64,000 nucleotides of DNA from Pseudonocardiaceae bacterium YIM PH 21723 (GCA_003600225.1 QZFT01000023.1:248001-312000); one strand, 5' to 3'. Shown: positions 50,921 through 59,097, numbered from the stretch's first letter. Translations and numbers: made by a program. Notes: a model not told the origin generated them from the sequence alone.

Positions 50921-51675
50921 GCAGGGCCCTTCCTCCGCTGGTCGCGGTTGCCCATGGCAGCCGCGACCCGCGGTCGGCCGCCAGCGTGAGCGCGCTGGTG
51001 GCCGGTCTGCGCCGCCGGAACCCGGGGCTGACGGTGCGGCTGGCGTTCCTGGACCTGTGTGCGCCCCGGGTCGTCGACGTGCTGCGGGCACTGCACGGCG
51101 AGGGCCACCGGCGGGTCGTCCTGGTCCCGCTGCTGCTGACCCACGCGTTCCACGCGAAGGTGGATGTGCCCGCGCTGGTCGCCGAGGCCGCCGTGGCGTG
51201 CCCGGCGATGGAGATCGACATCGCCGCGGTGCTCGGGCCGGATCAGGCCCTGGAGGACCTCGCGCTGCGCCGGGTCATCGAGGCCGGTGCCCGGCCCGGT
51301 GACGAGGACCTGGGCGTCGTGCTCAGCGCCGCCGGGTCCTCGCAGGCCTCGGCGAACGCCTCGGTGCAGGCGGTCGCCGAGCGCATGGCGGCCCGCACCG
51401 GCTGGCGCACCACCGCCGGTTTCGCCTGCGCGGCGCAACCGGACATCACCACGGCCATCGAGCGGCTGCGCGCGCAGGGGGCGCGCCGGATCGCCGTGGC
51501 CTCGTGGTTCCTGGCTCCGGGCAAGCTCCCGGATCTCGTCGTCCGCAAGGCCCGTGCCGTCGATCCGGACGTGGTCATCGCGGACGTGTTGGGCAACGAC
51601 GCCCAGCTCGCCGATCTGATCGTCCGCCGCCACCTCGCGGCCGTCGATCGATGTACGGCGTCGCTTCCCGCGTAG
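50917..51675 (+). CDS. Sirohydrochlorin chelatase (CbiX-like)
   Basis: The 252-residue protein has two CbiX-like halves. The first is VAVAHGSRDPRSAASVSALV with the metal-chelating His, then VVLVPLLLTHAFHAKVDVPA with further His. The second half has VVLSAAGSSQASANASVQAV. The family inserts Fe or Co into sirohydrochlorin. Its place in the operon, with sulfite reductase that needs sirohaem, favours iron (SirB function). It overlaps the permease stop as GTGA. Confidence 0.9.
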   Translation: MSRALPPLVAVAHGSRDPRSAASVSALVAGLRRRNPGLTVRLAFLDLCAPRVVDVLRALHGEGHRRVVLVPLLLTHAFHAKVDVPALVAEAAVACPAMEIDIAAVLGPDQALEDLALRRVIEAGARPGDEDLGVVLSAAGSSQASANASVQAVAERMAARTGWRTTAGFACAAQPDITTAIERLRAQGARRIAVASWFLAPGKLPDLVVRKARAVDPDVVIADVLGNDAQLADLIVRRHLAAVDRCTASLPA

Positions 51676-51705
51676 TTCCCCTCCCCCTCGCTGCTAGGAA
51701 CCGCT

Positions 51706-51798
51706 ATGAAGATCAGTCTCGATTGGTGGTCCGTGATCGTCGCGGGCGCCTTCGTCGTCCTCGCCCTGGCCGGCCTGCTGCCGAAGATCGGCTGGTGA
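51706..51798 (+). CDS. 30-residue membrane microprotein upstream of YeiH exporter
   Basis: An ATG ORF encodes MKISLDWWSVIVAGAFVVLA followed by LAGLLPKIGW, a single transmembrane helix. It ends 4 bp before the exporter start, so translation is coupled. The operon position and the clean hydrophobic span argue for a true gene. It may be an auxiliary subunit of the exporter. Confidence 0.65.
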   Translation: MKISLDWWSVIVAGAFVVLALAGLLPKIGW

Positions 51799-51802
51799 CC
51801 GG

Positions 51803-52876
51803 ATGACCGTCACCGAAACCCGGACGAACTACCTGGTCCGCGTGCTACCCGGCCTGGCCCTGCTGCTGGCCATCGGCCTGCTGGGCAAGTGGATCGAAGG
51901 GGCCATCAAGAGCCTCGGCACCGCGACGCACACGGCGCTGCCCAATATCGAGTACGTGCTGTGGGCCATCCTGATCGGCCTGGTCATCAGCAACACCATC
52001 GGCGTGCACCCGATCTTCCAGGCCGGCGTGGACACCTACGAACTGTGGCTGAAGATCGGCATCGTGCTGCTCGGCGCCCGCTTCCTGCTCGGCGACGTGC
52101 TGAAGCTGGGCGGGGTGAGCCTGGTGCTGGTGTTCATCGAGATCGCCGTGGCCATCGGCATCGTCACGCTGCTCGGCCGCTGGTTCAACCTGAACGGCAA
52201 GCTCGTCTCGCTGCTGGCGCTCGGCTCCTCGATCTGTGGCGTCTCGGCCATCATCGCCGGTAAGGGCGCCATCGACGCCGACGACGAGGACTCCGGTTTC
52301 GCCATCGCGGCGATCCTGGCCCTGGGCGCGGTCGGCCTGTTCAGCTACCCGGCCATCGGCCACGCGCTGGGCATGACCTCACACGAGTTCGGCCTGTGGG
52401 CGGGCCTCGCGGTGGACAACACCGCGGAGACCGCCGCCGCGGGCGCGTTGTACTCGGACGAGGCCGCCAAGGTCGCGGTGCTGACCAAGAGCACCCGCAA
52501 CGCGATGATCGGCTTCGCAGTCCTGGGCTTCGCCCTCTACTGGTCGGCCAAGGGTCAGGCGCAGGCGATCACCGGCGGCCTGGCCGGCCGGGCGGCCTTC
52601 GTGTGGCAGAAGTTCCCCAAGTTCGTGCTGGGCTTCCTGGCGGTGTCCACCTTCGCGACGCTGGGCTGGTTCGGCAAGGGCGACGTCGCCAGCCTGGCCA
52701 ACCTGTCGAAGTGGGCGTTCCTGCTCTGCTTCGCCGGGGTCGGCCTGCGCATCGACTTCCGCGAGATGCGGCGCAACGGGATCCGGCCGTTCCTGGTCGG
52801 CGCCTTCGCCGAACTCACGATCACCATCGTGACGCTGGGCCTGGTGCTCGGCGCCTCCAGGCTGATCGGGCTATAG
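51803..52876 (+). CDS. YeiH/UPF0324 family putative sulfate exporter
   Basis: The 357-residue membrane protein has ten or so helices and the family blocks ILIGLVISNTIG, LGARFLLGDVLKLGG, LLALGSSICGVSAIIAGKGA and DNTAETAAAGALYSDEAAKV. It belongs to the putative sulfate exporter family of TauZ/YeiH. Next to a sulfite-producing pathway it could relieve sulfite or sulfate overload, which is inference. Hairpin 52889-52933 follows it. Confidence 0.9.
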   Translation: MTVTETRTNYLVRVLPGLALLLAIGLLGKWIEGAIKSLGTATHTALPNIEYVLWAILIGLVISNTIGVHPIFQAGVDTYELWLKIGIVLLGARFLLGDVLKLGGVSLVLVFIEIAVAIGIVTLLGRWFNLNGKLVSLLALGSSICGVSAIIAGKGAIDADDEDSGFAIAAILALGAVGLFSYPAIGHALGMTSHEFGLWAGLAVDNTAETAAAGALYSDEAAKVAVLTKSTRNAMIGFAVLGFALYWSAKGQAQAITGGLAGRAAFVWQKFPKFVLGFLAVSTFATLGWFGKGDVASLANLSKWAFLLCFAGVGLRIDFREMRRNGIRPFLVGAFAELTITIVTLGLVLGASRLIGL

Positions 52877-52888
52877 GCACAAACTGTG

Positions 52889-52933
52889 GAATATGGCCGG
52901 GATCGGCCTCCGTGCTGATCACCGGCCATATTC
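52889..52933. terminator. 12-bp hairpin after the sulfur operon
   Basis: GAATATGGCCGG (52889-52900) pairs with CCGGCCATATTC (52922-52933) across a 21-nt loop. It lies 12 bp after the exporter stop and no U-tract follows. It probably ends the operon transcript. Confidence 0.6.
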
Positions 52934-53014
52934 ACCGACGTATGGATTGTCGGCCTCTGTTAACACCGGAACGCTGGATTGCGTCCTGTTTCCGCAAAAC
53001 AGAAGGACGGATCC

Positions 53015-53650
53015 GTGTCGATCGGAAAATCCCTGCTGGGCGCGCTAACGTTGGCCGGACTGACTGCCGCCGCGACGCTCATTCCCGCCTCACCCCTGCA
53101 CATCTCCCCCGTGGCCGACATGACCAAGACCGTGACCACGCCGTACAGCTGCCGGCTGAACACCCCGAACGGCCCGGTACCGGGCGTTCCGTTCGGGACC
53201 ACCGGTGAACACACCACCCCGGACGCCGTGAAGGTGGGCGACCAGTTCGAGGTGACCTTCGACGCGCTGCCGGCCGATGTGCCGCAACTGCTCAAGGAGT
53301 ACCGGAACACCTGGATCAAGGTGCCCGCCGCCACCGGGAACGTCACGCTGAAGAGCTGGCGGCTGACCGGCGGCAACGACAACCTCGGCACCAAGCCCAC
53401 CCTGGAGCTCAAGGGCGGTGATCTGTACCTGATCATCCCCGGGCCGACCACCGGGCACTACGACATCCCGGCCGTGCACCTGACGTACCAGGCCGACAAG
53501 GCGGGCACAGTCGACTACCAGCCGGTCGGCAAGAGCTACGACGATCCAGGCTCGAAGACCGAGTGGGTGGGCATCGACGGCAGCGTGACACCCGCCGACT
53601 GCTACCCCACCGACCCGAAGCCCTCGCTGGGTAGCACCGTGATCAAGTAA
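53015..53650 (+). CDS. Secreted protein of unknown function
   Basis: The 211-residue product has a signal peptide (GKSLLGALTLAGLTAAATLI, cleavage near ASPL). A predicted all-beta domain follows with two Cys (YSCRLNTPNGPVPGVPFGTT and VTPADCYPTDPKPS) that may form a disulfide. A DUF-type actinobacterial secreted beta protein is likely; I cannot name it. AAGGACGG sets the GTG at 53015. Confidence 0.72.
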   Translation: MSIGKSLLGALTLAGLTAAATLIPASPLHISPVADMTKTVTTPYSCRLNTPNGPVPGVPFGTTGEHTTPDAVKVGDQFEVTFDALPADVPQLLKEYRNTWIKVPAATGNVTLKSWRLTGGNDNLGTKPTLELKGGDLYLIIPGPTTGHYDIPAVHLTYQADKAGTVDYQPVGKSYDDPGSKTEWVGIDGSVTPADCYPTDPKPSLGSTVIK

Positions 53651-53657
53651 GCACAAT

Positions 53658-53692
53658 GTGGTTGTGTGGTACCTCGCGTACCACACAACCAC
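53658..53692. terminator. Perfect 15-bp hairpin with 5-nt loop
   Basis: GTGGTTGTGTGGTAC (53658-53672) pairs with 53678-53692. It lies 7 bp after the secreted protein stop and has no U-tract. Likely terminator, the most compact of the gene-end hairpins here. Confidence 0.7.
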
Positions 53693-53715
53693 TTCATATG
53701 CGGATTATCGCGAAG

Positions 53716-53727
53716 TAGGGTGCAGGC
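53716..53727 (+). promoter_or_regulatory. Leaderless -10 element of the crotonase gene
   Basis: TAGGGT (53716-53721) ends 6 nt before the ATG at 53728, with no ribosome binding site. Confidence 0.5.
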
Positions 53728-54507
53728 ATGACCGATGAACTCGTGCATTACGAGGTGAACCGGGGCATCGCCACGATCACCCTGGACTCCCCGCACAATC
53801 GCAACGCGCTGTCCAAGCAGCTCATGCGGGAGCTGCGCGATCACCTGGCCACCGCCACCGGCACCGCCGAGGTGCGGGCGATCGTGCTCACCCACACCGG
53901 TCCGGTGTTCTGTTCCGGCATGGACCTCAAGGAGGCGGCCGCCTCCGCGGGCAACATCGACGACCAGGGCGTGAACGCGTTCCCCGAACTGCTGGAGAAC
54001 ATCTGGACCTGCGACAAGCCGGTCGTCGCCCGGCTGGCGGGCCCAGCCCGCGCGGGCGGCATGGGCATCGTGGCGGCCTGCGACATCTCCATCGCGGTGG
54101 ACAGCGCCAGCTTCGCGCTCACCGAGGTGCGCATCGGTCTGGCCCCGGCGATCATCTCGGTCACCCTGCTGCCGCGGCTGCTGCCGCGCGCGGCCCACGA
54201 GCTGTTCCTCACCGGTGAGACCTTCGACGCGGCCCGGGCCAAGGACGTCGGCCTGCTGAACTCGGTGGTCCCCGCGGATCAGCTGGACGCCGAGGTCACC
54301 CGGTACACCGACATGCTGGCCAAGGGCTCCCCGGTGGCGCTGGCGGCCACCAAGGAGATGCTCACCCGCGAGCGGTCCACCAACCTCAAGGCCGAGTTCG
54401 CCGAGATGCAGGCCCTGTCGGCCAAGCTCTTCGCCGGCCCGGAGGCCCAAGAGGGCTTCGCCTCCTTCATCCAGAAGCGCCCCGCCTCCTGGGTCCCCCA
54501 GGACTAG
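53728..54507 (+). CDS. Enoyl-CoA hydratase/isomerase (crotonase) family protein
   Basis: The 259-residue crotonase has the oxyanion-hole segments VFCSGMDLKEAAASA and LAGPARAGGMGIVAACDISI and the C-terminal trimerisation helices. The usual second catalytic Glu region reads FALTEVRIGLAPAIIS. Exact reaction (hydration, isomerisation or hydrolysis of a CoA thioester) is not set. It is monocistronic, with a leaderless promoter and a strong 3' hairpin. Confidence 0.88.
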   Translation: MTDELVHYEVNRGIATITLDSPHNRNALSKQLMRELRDHLATATGTAEVRAIVLTHTGPVFCSGMDLKEAAASAGNIDDQGVNAFPELLENIWTCDKPVVARLAGPARAGGMGIVAACDISIAVDSASFALTEVRIGLAPAIISVTLLPRLLPRAAHELFLTGETFDAARAKDVGLLNSVVPADQLDAEVTRYTDMLAKGSPVALAATKEMLTRERSTNLKAEFAEMQALSAKLFAGPEAQEGFASFIQKRPASWVPQD

Positions 54508-54512
54508 CGCCC

Positions 54513-54563
54513 TCCGAAGTTGACGATGTTCGGGCGCTCTTCCCGAACATCGTCAACTTCGGA
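54513..54563. terminator. Perfect 22-bp hairpin (CGAAGTTGACGATGTTCG family)
   Basis: A 22-bp arm (54513-54534, core CGAAGTTGACGATGTTCG) pairs perfectly with 54542-54563 across a 7-nt loop. It sits between the convergent crotonase and barstar genes, 5 bp and 3 bp from their stops. It has no U-tract. A bidirectional terminator is likely. Confidence 0.75.
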
Positions 54564-54566
54564 ACG

Positions 54567-54926
54567 TCATTTCTCGGTCAGGACCACGCTGAACGAGCGG
54601 CCGTGCTCGGTGTAGTCGGCCGCGTCGGACAGCACCTCGCAGAGGGCCGCGTAGGAGTCGGGCTCGGCGCCGCGCAGGGCCTTGTGACCGGACCAGATCA
54701 GCACGTGATCGCCGCCGGGCAGCCAGTCCAGGTCGGTCAGCAGGTCGTGCAGCGCGTCCAGGTTCTTGCCGAAGTACTCCGGGAAGTCCAGCGCCGTGGC
54801 GATCGCCGCGTAGAACTGCTGCCGGGTCCGTACCTTCTGACCGTCCAGTACGTGCGGATGCGCGCCACGCGCCGTCGCCTGCTCGGCGATCTGCGTGGCG
54901 GTCTGGCCGGAGGCCCGCTGAATCAT
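54567..54926 (-). CDS. Barstar family ribonuclease inhibitor
   Basis: The 119-residue protein has the barstar pattern: VLDGQKVRTRQQFYAAIATA, LDFPEYFGKNLDALHDLLTD, and LPGGDHVLIWSGHKAL. The acidic helix (ALDFPEYFGKNLDAL) is the usual RNase-binding face. It overlaps the RNase gene by 4 bp, so the pair is co-translated as a toxin and its immunity protein. Confidence 0.92.
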   Translation of the reverse strand: MIQRASGQTATQIAEQATARGAHPHVLDGQKVRTRQQFYAAIATALDFPEYFGKNLDALHDLLTDLDWLPGGDHVLIWSGHKALRGAEPDSYAALCEVLSDAADYTEHGRSFSVVLTEK

Positions 54927-55390
54927 CCCGTTCCCCTGGTGTCGACGACAACGAACGACGCGTAGTGGTCCTGGGTGAAGTACAACTCGGATTTCTCGCC
55001 GGTGATCAGCCGACGCGCCCCTCGGTCACTCGAACCGGGGGTCTCCACGGTGAACTCGTGGTAGTAGCCGCCGCGCTGCTTAGGCAGCCGCTTCTCCCGG
55101 TTCTCGAACACGATGCCGTCCCGGCCGTACTTGTACGGCGGCCCCTTGCGGATGGCGGCCCAGGTGTTCGCCGCCTCCTTGGGCAGCTCGGCCAGCTTGC
55201 GGACCTGCAGGCCGGAGTCCGAGCCCGGCAGCGGGCCGTTGGACGGCGGCACGGACACGCTCACGGACGTACTCACCGACGGTGGCGAGCCGAGCGAGGA
55301 GACGCCCGGGTTGTCCTTGTACAGCCAGCCGGCCACCACGAGGGCGACCAGACCGACGAGGGCGTAGGTGATGCGTCGGCGAGAACTCAC
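54923..55390 (-). CDS. Secreted guanyl-specific ribonuclease (barnase/RNase Sa type)
   Basis: The 155-residue protein has an N-terminal signal-anchor or signal peptide (ITYALVGLVALVVAGWL). A Ser/Pro-rich linker follows, then a microbial RNase domain from about residue 61. Catalytic residues match RNase Sa: E112 in GGYYHEFTVETPG, R123 in SDRGARRLITGE and H142 in YFTQDHYASFVVVD, with the same 11- and 19-residue spacings. It cleaves RNA after G. Secretion plus cytosolic barstar suggests nutrient scavenging or interbacterial use. Confidence 0.93.
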   Translation of the reverse strand: MSSRRRITYALVGLVALVVAGWLYKDNPGVSSLGSPPSVSTSVSVSVPPSNGPLPGSDSGLQVRKLAELPKEAANTWAAIRKGPPYKYGRDGIVFENREKRLPKQRGGYYHEFTVETPGSSDRGARRLITGEKSELYFTQDHYASFVVVDTRGTG

Positions 55391-55399
55391 GCGCTCAGC

Positions 55400-55594
55400 C
55401 TACGAACCCTGTTCGTCCTTCCGCCGCGCGGGCAGTGCTCCGGCCAGGTTGTCCACGCCGCGGTCCAGCACGGCGGCGATTCCCCAGCACGCGGGCAGCA
55501 GCACCAGGATGACCAGCGCGATCTGCACCGGGAACCACAGCTGCACGATCCACAGCTCGAAGCTGTCCCACTGTTCGGCTATCCAGTCCAACAC
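55400..55594 (-). CDS. Small single-pass membrane protein
   Basis: The 64-residue protein has a Trp-rich start (LDWIAEQWDSFELWIVQLWF), one transmembrane helix (VQIALVILVLLPACWGIAAV) and a basic tail. It lies 9 bp upstream of the RNase gene on the same strand and may be co-transcribed. No function known. It starts at GTG 55594. Confidence 0.6.
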   Translation of the reverse strand: MLDWIAEQWDSFELWIVQLWFPVQIALVILVLLPACWGIAAVLDRGVDNLAGALPARRKDEQGS

Positions 55595-55660
55595 ACGGCA
55601 GAGCCTACGCGTCCCCGCCAGTGGTGACCGCCATCACGGGCGAACCGGGCTACTCGTCGG

Positions 55661-55673
55661 TAACCTTCCGGGC
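55661..55673 (+). promoter_or_regulatory. Leaderless -10 element of the oxidoreductase gene
   Basis: TAACCT (55661-55666) lies 7 nt before the ATG at 55674. Confidence 0.5.
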
Positions 55674-56639
55674 ATGTTCGCTGTCTACGCCGCCGCGCCG
55701 AACCCCGAAGACCCCCTTGCCGGCCTGGTGGTCGGTGAACGACCCGACCCGGTGGTACCCGAAGGCTGGGTGCGGGTGGCCGTGAAGGCGGCCAGCCTGA
55801 ACATGCACGACCTGTGGACGCTGCGGGGGATCGGCATCAAGCCGGAGAACTTCCCGATGATCCTCGGCTGCGACGGCGCCGGGGTCCTCGACGATGGCAC
55901 CGAGGTGGTGCTCTACCCGCTGATCGGCGACCCGCCGTGGCTGGGCGACCAGGTCCTCGACCCGGCTGCCGGCATCCTCACCGAGAAGGACGACGGCGCG
56001 TTCGCCGACTACATCGTGGTGCCGAAGCGGAACGTGCTGCCCAAGCCGGCCGCGTTGAGCTTCGCCGACGCCGCCGTCGCCGGAACGGCGTGGCTGACCG
56101 CGTACCGGATGCTGTTCACCAAATCGGGGCTGCAGCCAGGCCAGACGATGCTGGTGCAGGGCGCCTCCGGTGGCGTGGCGACCGCGTTGATCCAGCTGGG
56201 CAACGCCGCGGGCATGCGGGTGTGGGCGACCGGCCGATCCGAGGAGAAGCGCGCCCTGGCGGAGCAGCTGGGTGCGCACGCCACCTTCGAGTCCGGTGCG
56301 CGGCTGCCGGGCAAGGTGGACGCGGTGTTCGAGACCGTCGGCGCGGCGACCTGGTCGCACTCGATCCGTTCGCTGAAGCCGGGCGGCATCGTGGTGATCA
56401 GCGGCGCGACCACCGGCGACGCGTCACCGGCCGAGCTGGTGCGGATCTTCTTCACCGAGCTGCGGGTGGTCGGCGCCACCATGGGCACCCGGGTGGAGCT
56501 GGCCAACCTGCTGTCATTCCTGGAGACCAAGCAGATCAAGCCGCACATCGGCCTGGAGCTGCCCTTGGAGGACGCCCGCGAGGGCTTCGCGGCCATGCTC
56601 GCGGGCGACACCGTCGGAAAGATCGTCTTTACCCGATAG
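55674..56639 (+). CDS. Zinc-type alcohol dehydrogenase / quinone oxidoreductase family protein
   Basis: This 321-residue MDR-superfamily enzyme has an N-terminal GroES-like domain (PVVPEGWVRVAVKAASLNMH, then ILGCDGAGVL). The nucleotide-binding domain follows with LVQGASGGVATALIQLGNAA (a GxxGGxxxA-type motif) and ATGRSEEKRALAEQLGAHAT. The catalytic-zinc Cys of ADHs is replaced (SLNMHD), placing it among zinc-free quinone/enone reductases. It uses NADPH. The 3' end overlaps the convergent MOSC gene by 11 bp. Confidence 0.9.
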   Translation: MFAVYAAAPNPEDPLAGLVVGERPDPVVPEGWVRVAVKAASLNMHDLWTLRGIGIKPENFPMILGCDGAGVLDDGTEVVLYPLIGDPPWLGDQVLDPAAGILTEKDDGAFADYIVVPKRNVLPKPAALSFADAAVAGTAWLTAYRMLFTKSGLQPGQTMLVQGASGGVATALIQLGNAAGMRVWATGRSEEKRALAEQLGAHATFESGARLPGKVDAVFETVGAATWSHSIRSLKPGGIVVISGATTGDASPAELVRIFFTELRVVGATMGTRVELANLLSFLETKQIKPHIGLELPLEDAREGFAAMLAGDTVGKIVFTR

Positions 56640-57270
56640 CGGCGAGGACCTTGTCCAGCCGCTCCAGCCCGGCCGGTTGCAGGTCGGAACGCGCGGCGGA
56701 CATCTTGTCCAGCAGCGAGCGGTCGCCGGTGGCGAACCGGAAGTGCTCGGCGATGGTCAGGCCGTGCTCCGGGGTGTCCAGAACCCGCATCCGATCGCCG
56801 GCCTGCACCAGTCCGGGCTGTTCGACGGCCAGGAAGGCGCCGGGCCGCGCCACCTCGGTGAACAGCTTGACCAGCCTGGGCTGTTCCCAGAACGAGGAGA
56901 AAGTCCGGCACGGGATGCGCGGCGAGGTGACCCGGACGATGGCCGTGCCCAGTTGCCAGCGCTCGCCGATCACCGACTCATTGACGTCGTAGCCCTCGAT
57001 GGTGACGTTCTCCCCGGCGTTGCCCGGCACCAGTTCGCGGCCGACCTGCTCCGACCAGTACGCCAGGTCCTCGGCGTTGAAGGCGTAGACGGCCTGGTAC
57101 TCCCCGCCGTGGTGCACCCGGTCGATGATCACGTCATCGGCGACGCCCGGCGTCTCCAGCCGGATCGGCCCGTCGACCGGTCGCTTGTCGATGCCGGTGC
57201 GTCCGTTGTTCTGCGCGGTCAGGAGGTCGGTCCGGAGGTGCCCGAGGTTAACGCTCACTACAGAACCCAT
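56629..57270 (-). CDS. MOSC domain-containing protein
   Basis: The 213-residue MOSC protein has GPIRLETPGVADDVIIDRVH near the start, then VPGNAGENVTIEGYDVNESV and ERWQLGTAIVRVTSPRIPCR with the conserved Cys. MOSC domains bind molybdenum cofactor or transfer sulfur, as in YiiM (6-hydroxylaminopurine resistance). TACAGT 6 nt before the ATG at 57270 marks a leaderless promoter; the long open frame above it is not supported. Confidence 0.9.
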   Translation of the reverse strand: MGSVVSVNLGHLRTDLLTAQNNGRTGIDKRPVDGPIRLETPGVADDVIIDRVHHGGEYQAVYAFNAEDLAYWSEQVGRELVPGNAGENVTIEGYDVNESVIGERWQLGTAIVRVTSPRIPCRTFSSFWEQPRLVKLFTEVARPGAFLAVEQPGLVQAGDRMRVLDTPEHGLTIAEHFRFATGDRSLLDKMSAARSDLQPAGLERLDKVLAAIG

Positions 57271-57299
57271 GTGCCCACTGTACGACGGGTTCCGGGGAC

Positions 57300-58361
57300 T
57301 CACATACCTATACGTCGGGTGGCCTTCAGCAGGGCGTCCCCGCACTCCGCGGTGAGCCTGGCGATCAGCTCGGCCGCCGGGAGCTCGGGTGCCAGGGAGT
57401 AGGTCTGCCCGGCCCACAACGACATGGCCTCCGGGTCCTGCTGCTTGGCCGCGGCCGCGCGCAGTGGCCTGGTGATCTGGTGGATCTGCGGATACGCCGA
57501 CGGCGCCTCCGCCGAGTTCTCGTCCATGAACCGGTTGACCAGCCCGCGCGCCGGCCGCCCGGAGAACGCCCGGGTCAGGTCGGTGTCCCGGTCCGCGGCT
57601 GCCAGGGCCTTGCGCTGCGCGGGCTGGGTGCCCGCCTCCGGGCAACGGAGGAAGGCCGTGCCCAGCTGAGCGGCCACCGCTCCCCCGGCGAGCACGGCGG
57701 CGATGTCGGCCCCGTGCACCAGCCCTCCGGCCGCGATCAGCGGCAGATCGGTAGTCCCGGCGATGAGCCGCAGCGCGGCGAGCAGCCCGTACAACGGACC
57801 ACCACCGGGCAGGTCCTGCTGGTCGATGAAGGCGCCCCGATGCCCACCGGCCTCGAAGCCCTGCACCACGAGCGCATCCGCCCCGGCCGCGGTGGCCGTG
57901 GCCGCTTCGGCAGGCGTGGTCACGGTGATCAGCACCTCGGTGCCGACGGCCTGCAACCGCCGGACGTCCTCGGCAGCCGGGCAGCCGAAGGTGAACGAGA
58001 CAACCGGAACCGGCCGCCCGACCAGCAGGTCGAGCTTCGCCGGGTAGTGGTCGTCGTCCGCCCAGTCCGGGGTACCCAGGGTCGCGCCGTACCGCTCGGC
58101 CTCCGGTTGCAGCCGCCGCACATAGGCGGAGAGGTCCCGCTCCGGGGTGCCGGCCCCCAGGAACAGGTTCACTCCGAACGGAGCGTCGGTCAGCTTCCGG
58201 AATTCGTCGATCTGGCTGCCGAGCGCCTCGGCGGTCAGATAACCGGCGGCCAGGAACCCGAGTCCACCGGCATCACTGACCGCGGCGGCCAGGGCGGGCG
58301 TCGACGGGCCACCGGCCATGGGCGCGGCGATGACAGGGACACGCAGGCTTCCGATCACCAC
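57300..58361 (-). CDS. Nitronate monooxygenase (NPD/2-nitropropane dioxygenase family)
   Basis: The 353-residue TIM-barrel FMN enzyme has VPVIAAPMAGGPSTPALAAA at the N-terminus, VSFTFGCPA, ADALVVQGFEAGGHRGAFID and the FMN phosphate site LIAAGGLVHGADIAAVLAGG and VAAQLGTAFL. Class I nitronate monooxygenases oxidise alkyl nitronates such as propionate 3-nitronate. TAGCCT (58365-58370, minus) lies 6 nt before the GTG at 58358, which is probably the real start of the two adjacent GTGs. Confidence 0.92.
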   Translation of the reverse strand: MVIGSLRVPVIAAPMAGGPSTPALAAAVSDAGGLGFLAAGYLTAEALGSQIDEFRKLTDAPFGVNLFLGAGTPERDLSAYVRRLQPEAERYGATLGTPDWADDDHYPAKLDLLVGRPVPVVSFTFGCPAAEDVRRLQAVGTEVLITVTTPAEAATATAAGADALVVQGFEAGGHRGAFIDQQDLPGGGPLYGLLAALRLIAGTTDLPLIAAGGLVHGADIAAVLAGGAVAAQLGTAFLRCPEAGTQPAQRKALAAADRDTDLTRAFSGRPARGLVNRFMDENSAEAPSAYPQIHQITRPLRAAAAKQQDPEAMSLWAGQTYSLAPELPAAELIARLTAECGDALLKATRRIGM

Positions 58362-58417
58362 CCCAGGCTAGGCCGTTTCCCAGGCCTCGCAATGTGACCC
58401 GAGGCTCGCCAGATCAC

Positions 58418-59046
58418 TCACTGGCGTAGCCGGGTGAGGAACCCGCCATCCGGTCTTCGCTCGGTCACCGTGTCGTAGGTGTGGATCGCCGTGTGGTGAT
58501 GCCCGCAGTACAGCCCACAGTTCTTCAGGTTCGTGTCCCCACCATGTGCCCAGTGCACCTCGACATGGTGCACATCGCAGTACTTGGCGGGGGCTTCGCA
58601 GCCGTCCCAGGAGCAGTGCTCGTCCCGCAGACTCAATGCCCTGCGCAGCGCGACGGGAGCGACCCGGGTCGAGCGGCCGACATCGAGGACCTCGCCTTTG
58701 GGGCCGAGCAGGATCCGGGAGACGTTGCAGTCACACGCGATCCGCCGCAGGGTCTCCGGGTCGATGGCCCCGACCCCGTCGATCACCGCCTGCCCGGTGA
58801 GCGCCCCGCGTTCATCAGCTCCGACAGGGTGCAGGTGATGTTGACCTGAGCCCGCTGCCCACCACTGGAGGGCAGCGAATCACCACGCAAAGCCCGATCG
58901 CACACCTCACCCAATGCGTCCGCTCGTCGCTGCGAGGCGGTCCGTTGGTCATCAGCGGCCGGTGGTTTCATCACCGCGTCGATGGCCGCCTTCACCTTCG
59001 CCCCGGTGACCGAATCATCATGCCGACGGTGAAGATCGTTAGCCAA
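58418..59046 (-). pseudogene. HNH endonuclease / DUF222 pseudogene (frameshifted, N-terminally truncated)
   Basis: Two frames carry adjacent parts of one protein. 58783-59046 encodes the end of a DUF222 region (QRTASQRRADALGEVCDRAL, then VNITCTLSELMNAGR). 58418-58786 encodes the rest: RIACDCNVSRILLGPKGEVL and the HNH motif EAPAKYCDVHHVEVHWAHGG followed by NCGLYCGHHHTAIH. The switch of frame falls near 58785-58800. The first half of DUF222 proteins is missing, with the terminator-like hairpin of the next gene just upstream. These genes are multi-copy in actinobacteria and prone to decay. Confidence 0.8.
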
Positions 59047-59097
59047 TCCCTATCGGGTGATGCTGGTTCGCTCCCAGCGAAGGCCCTATCAAGGGCC

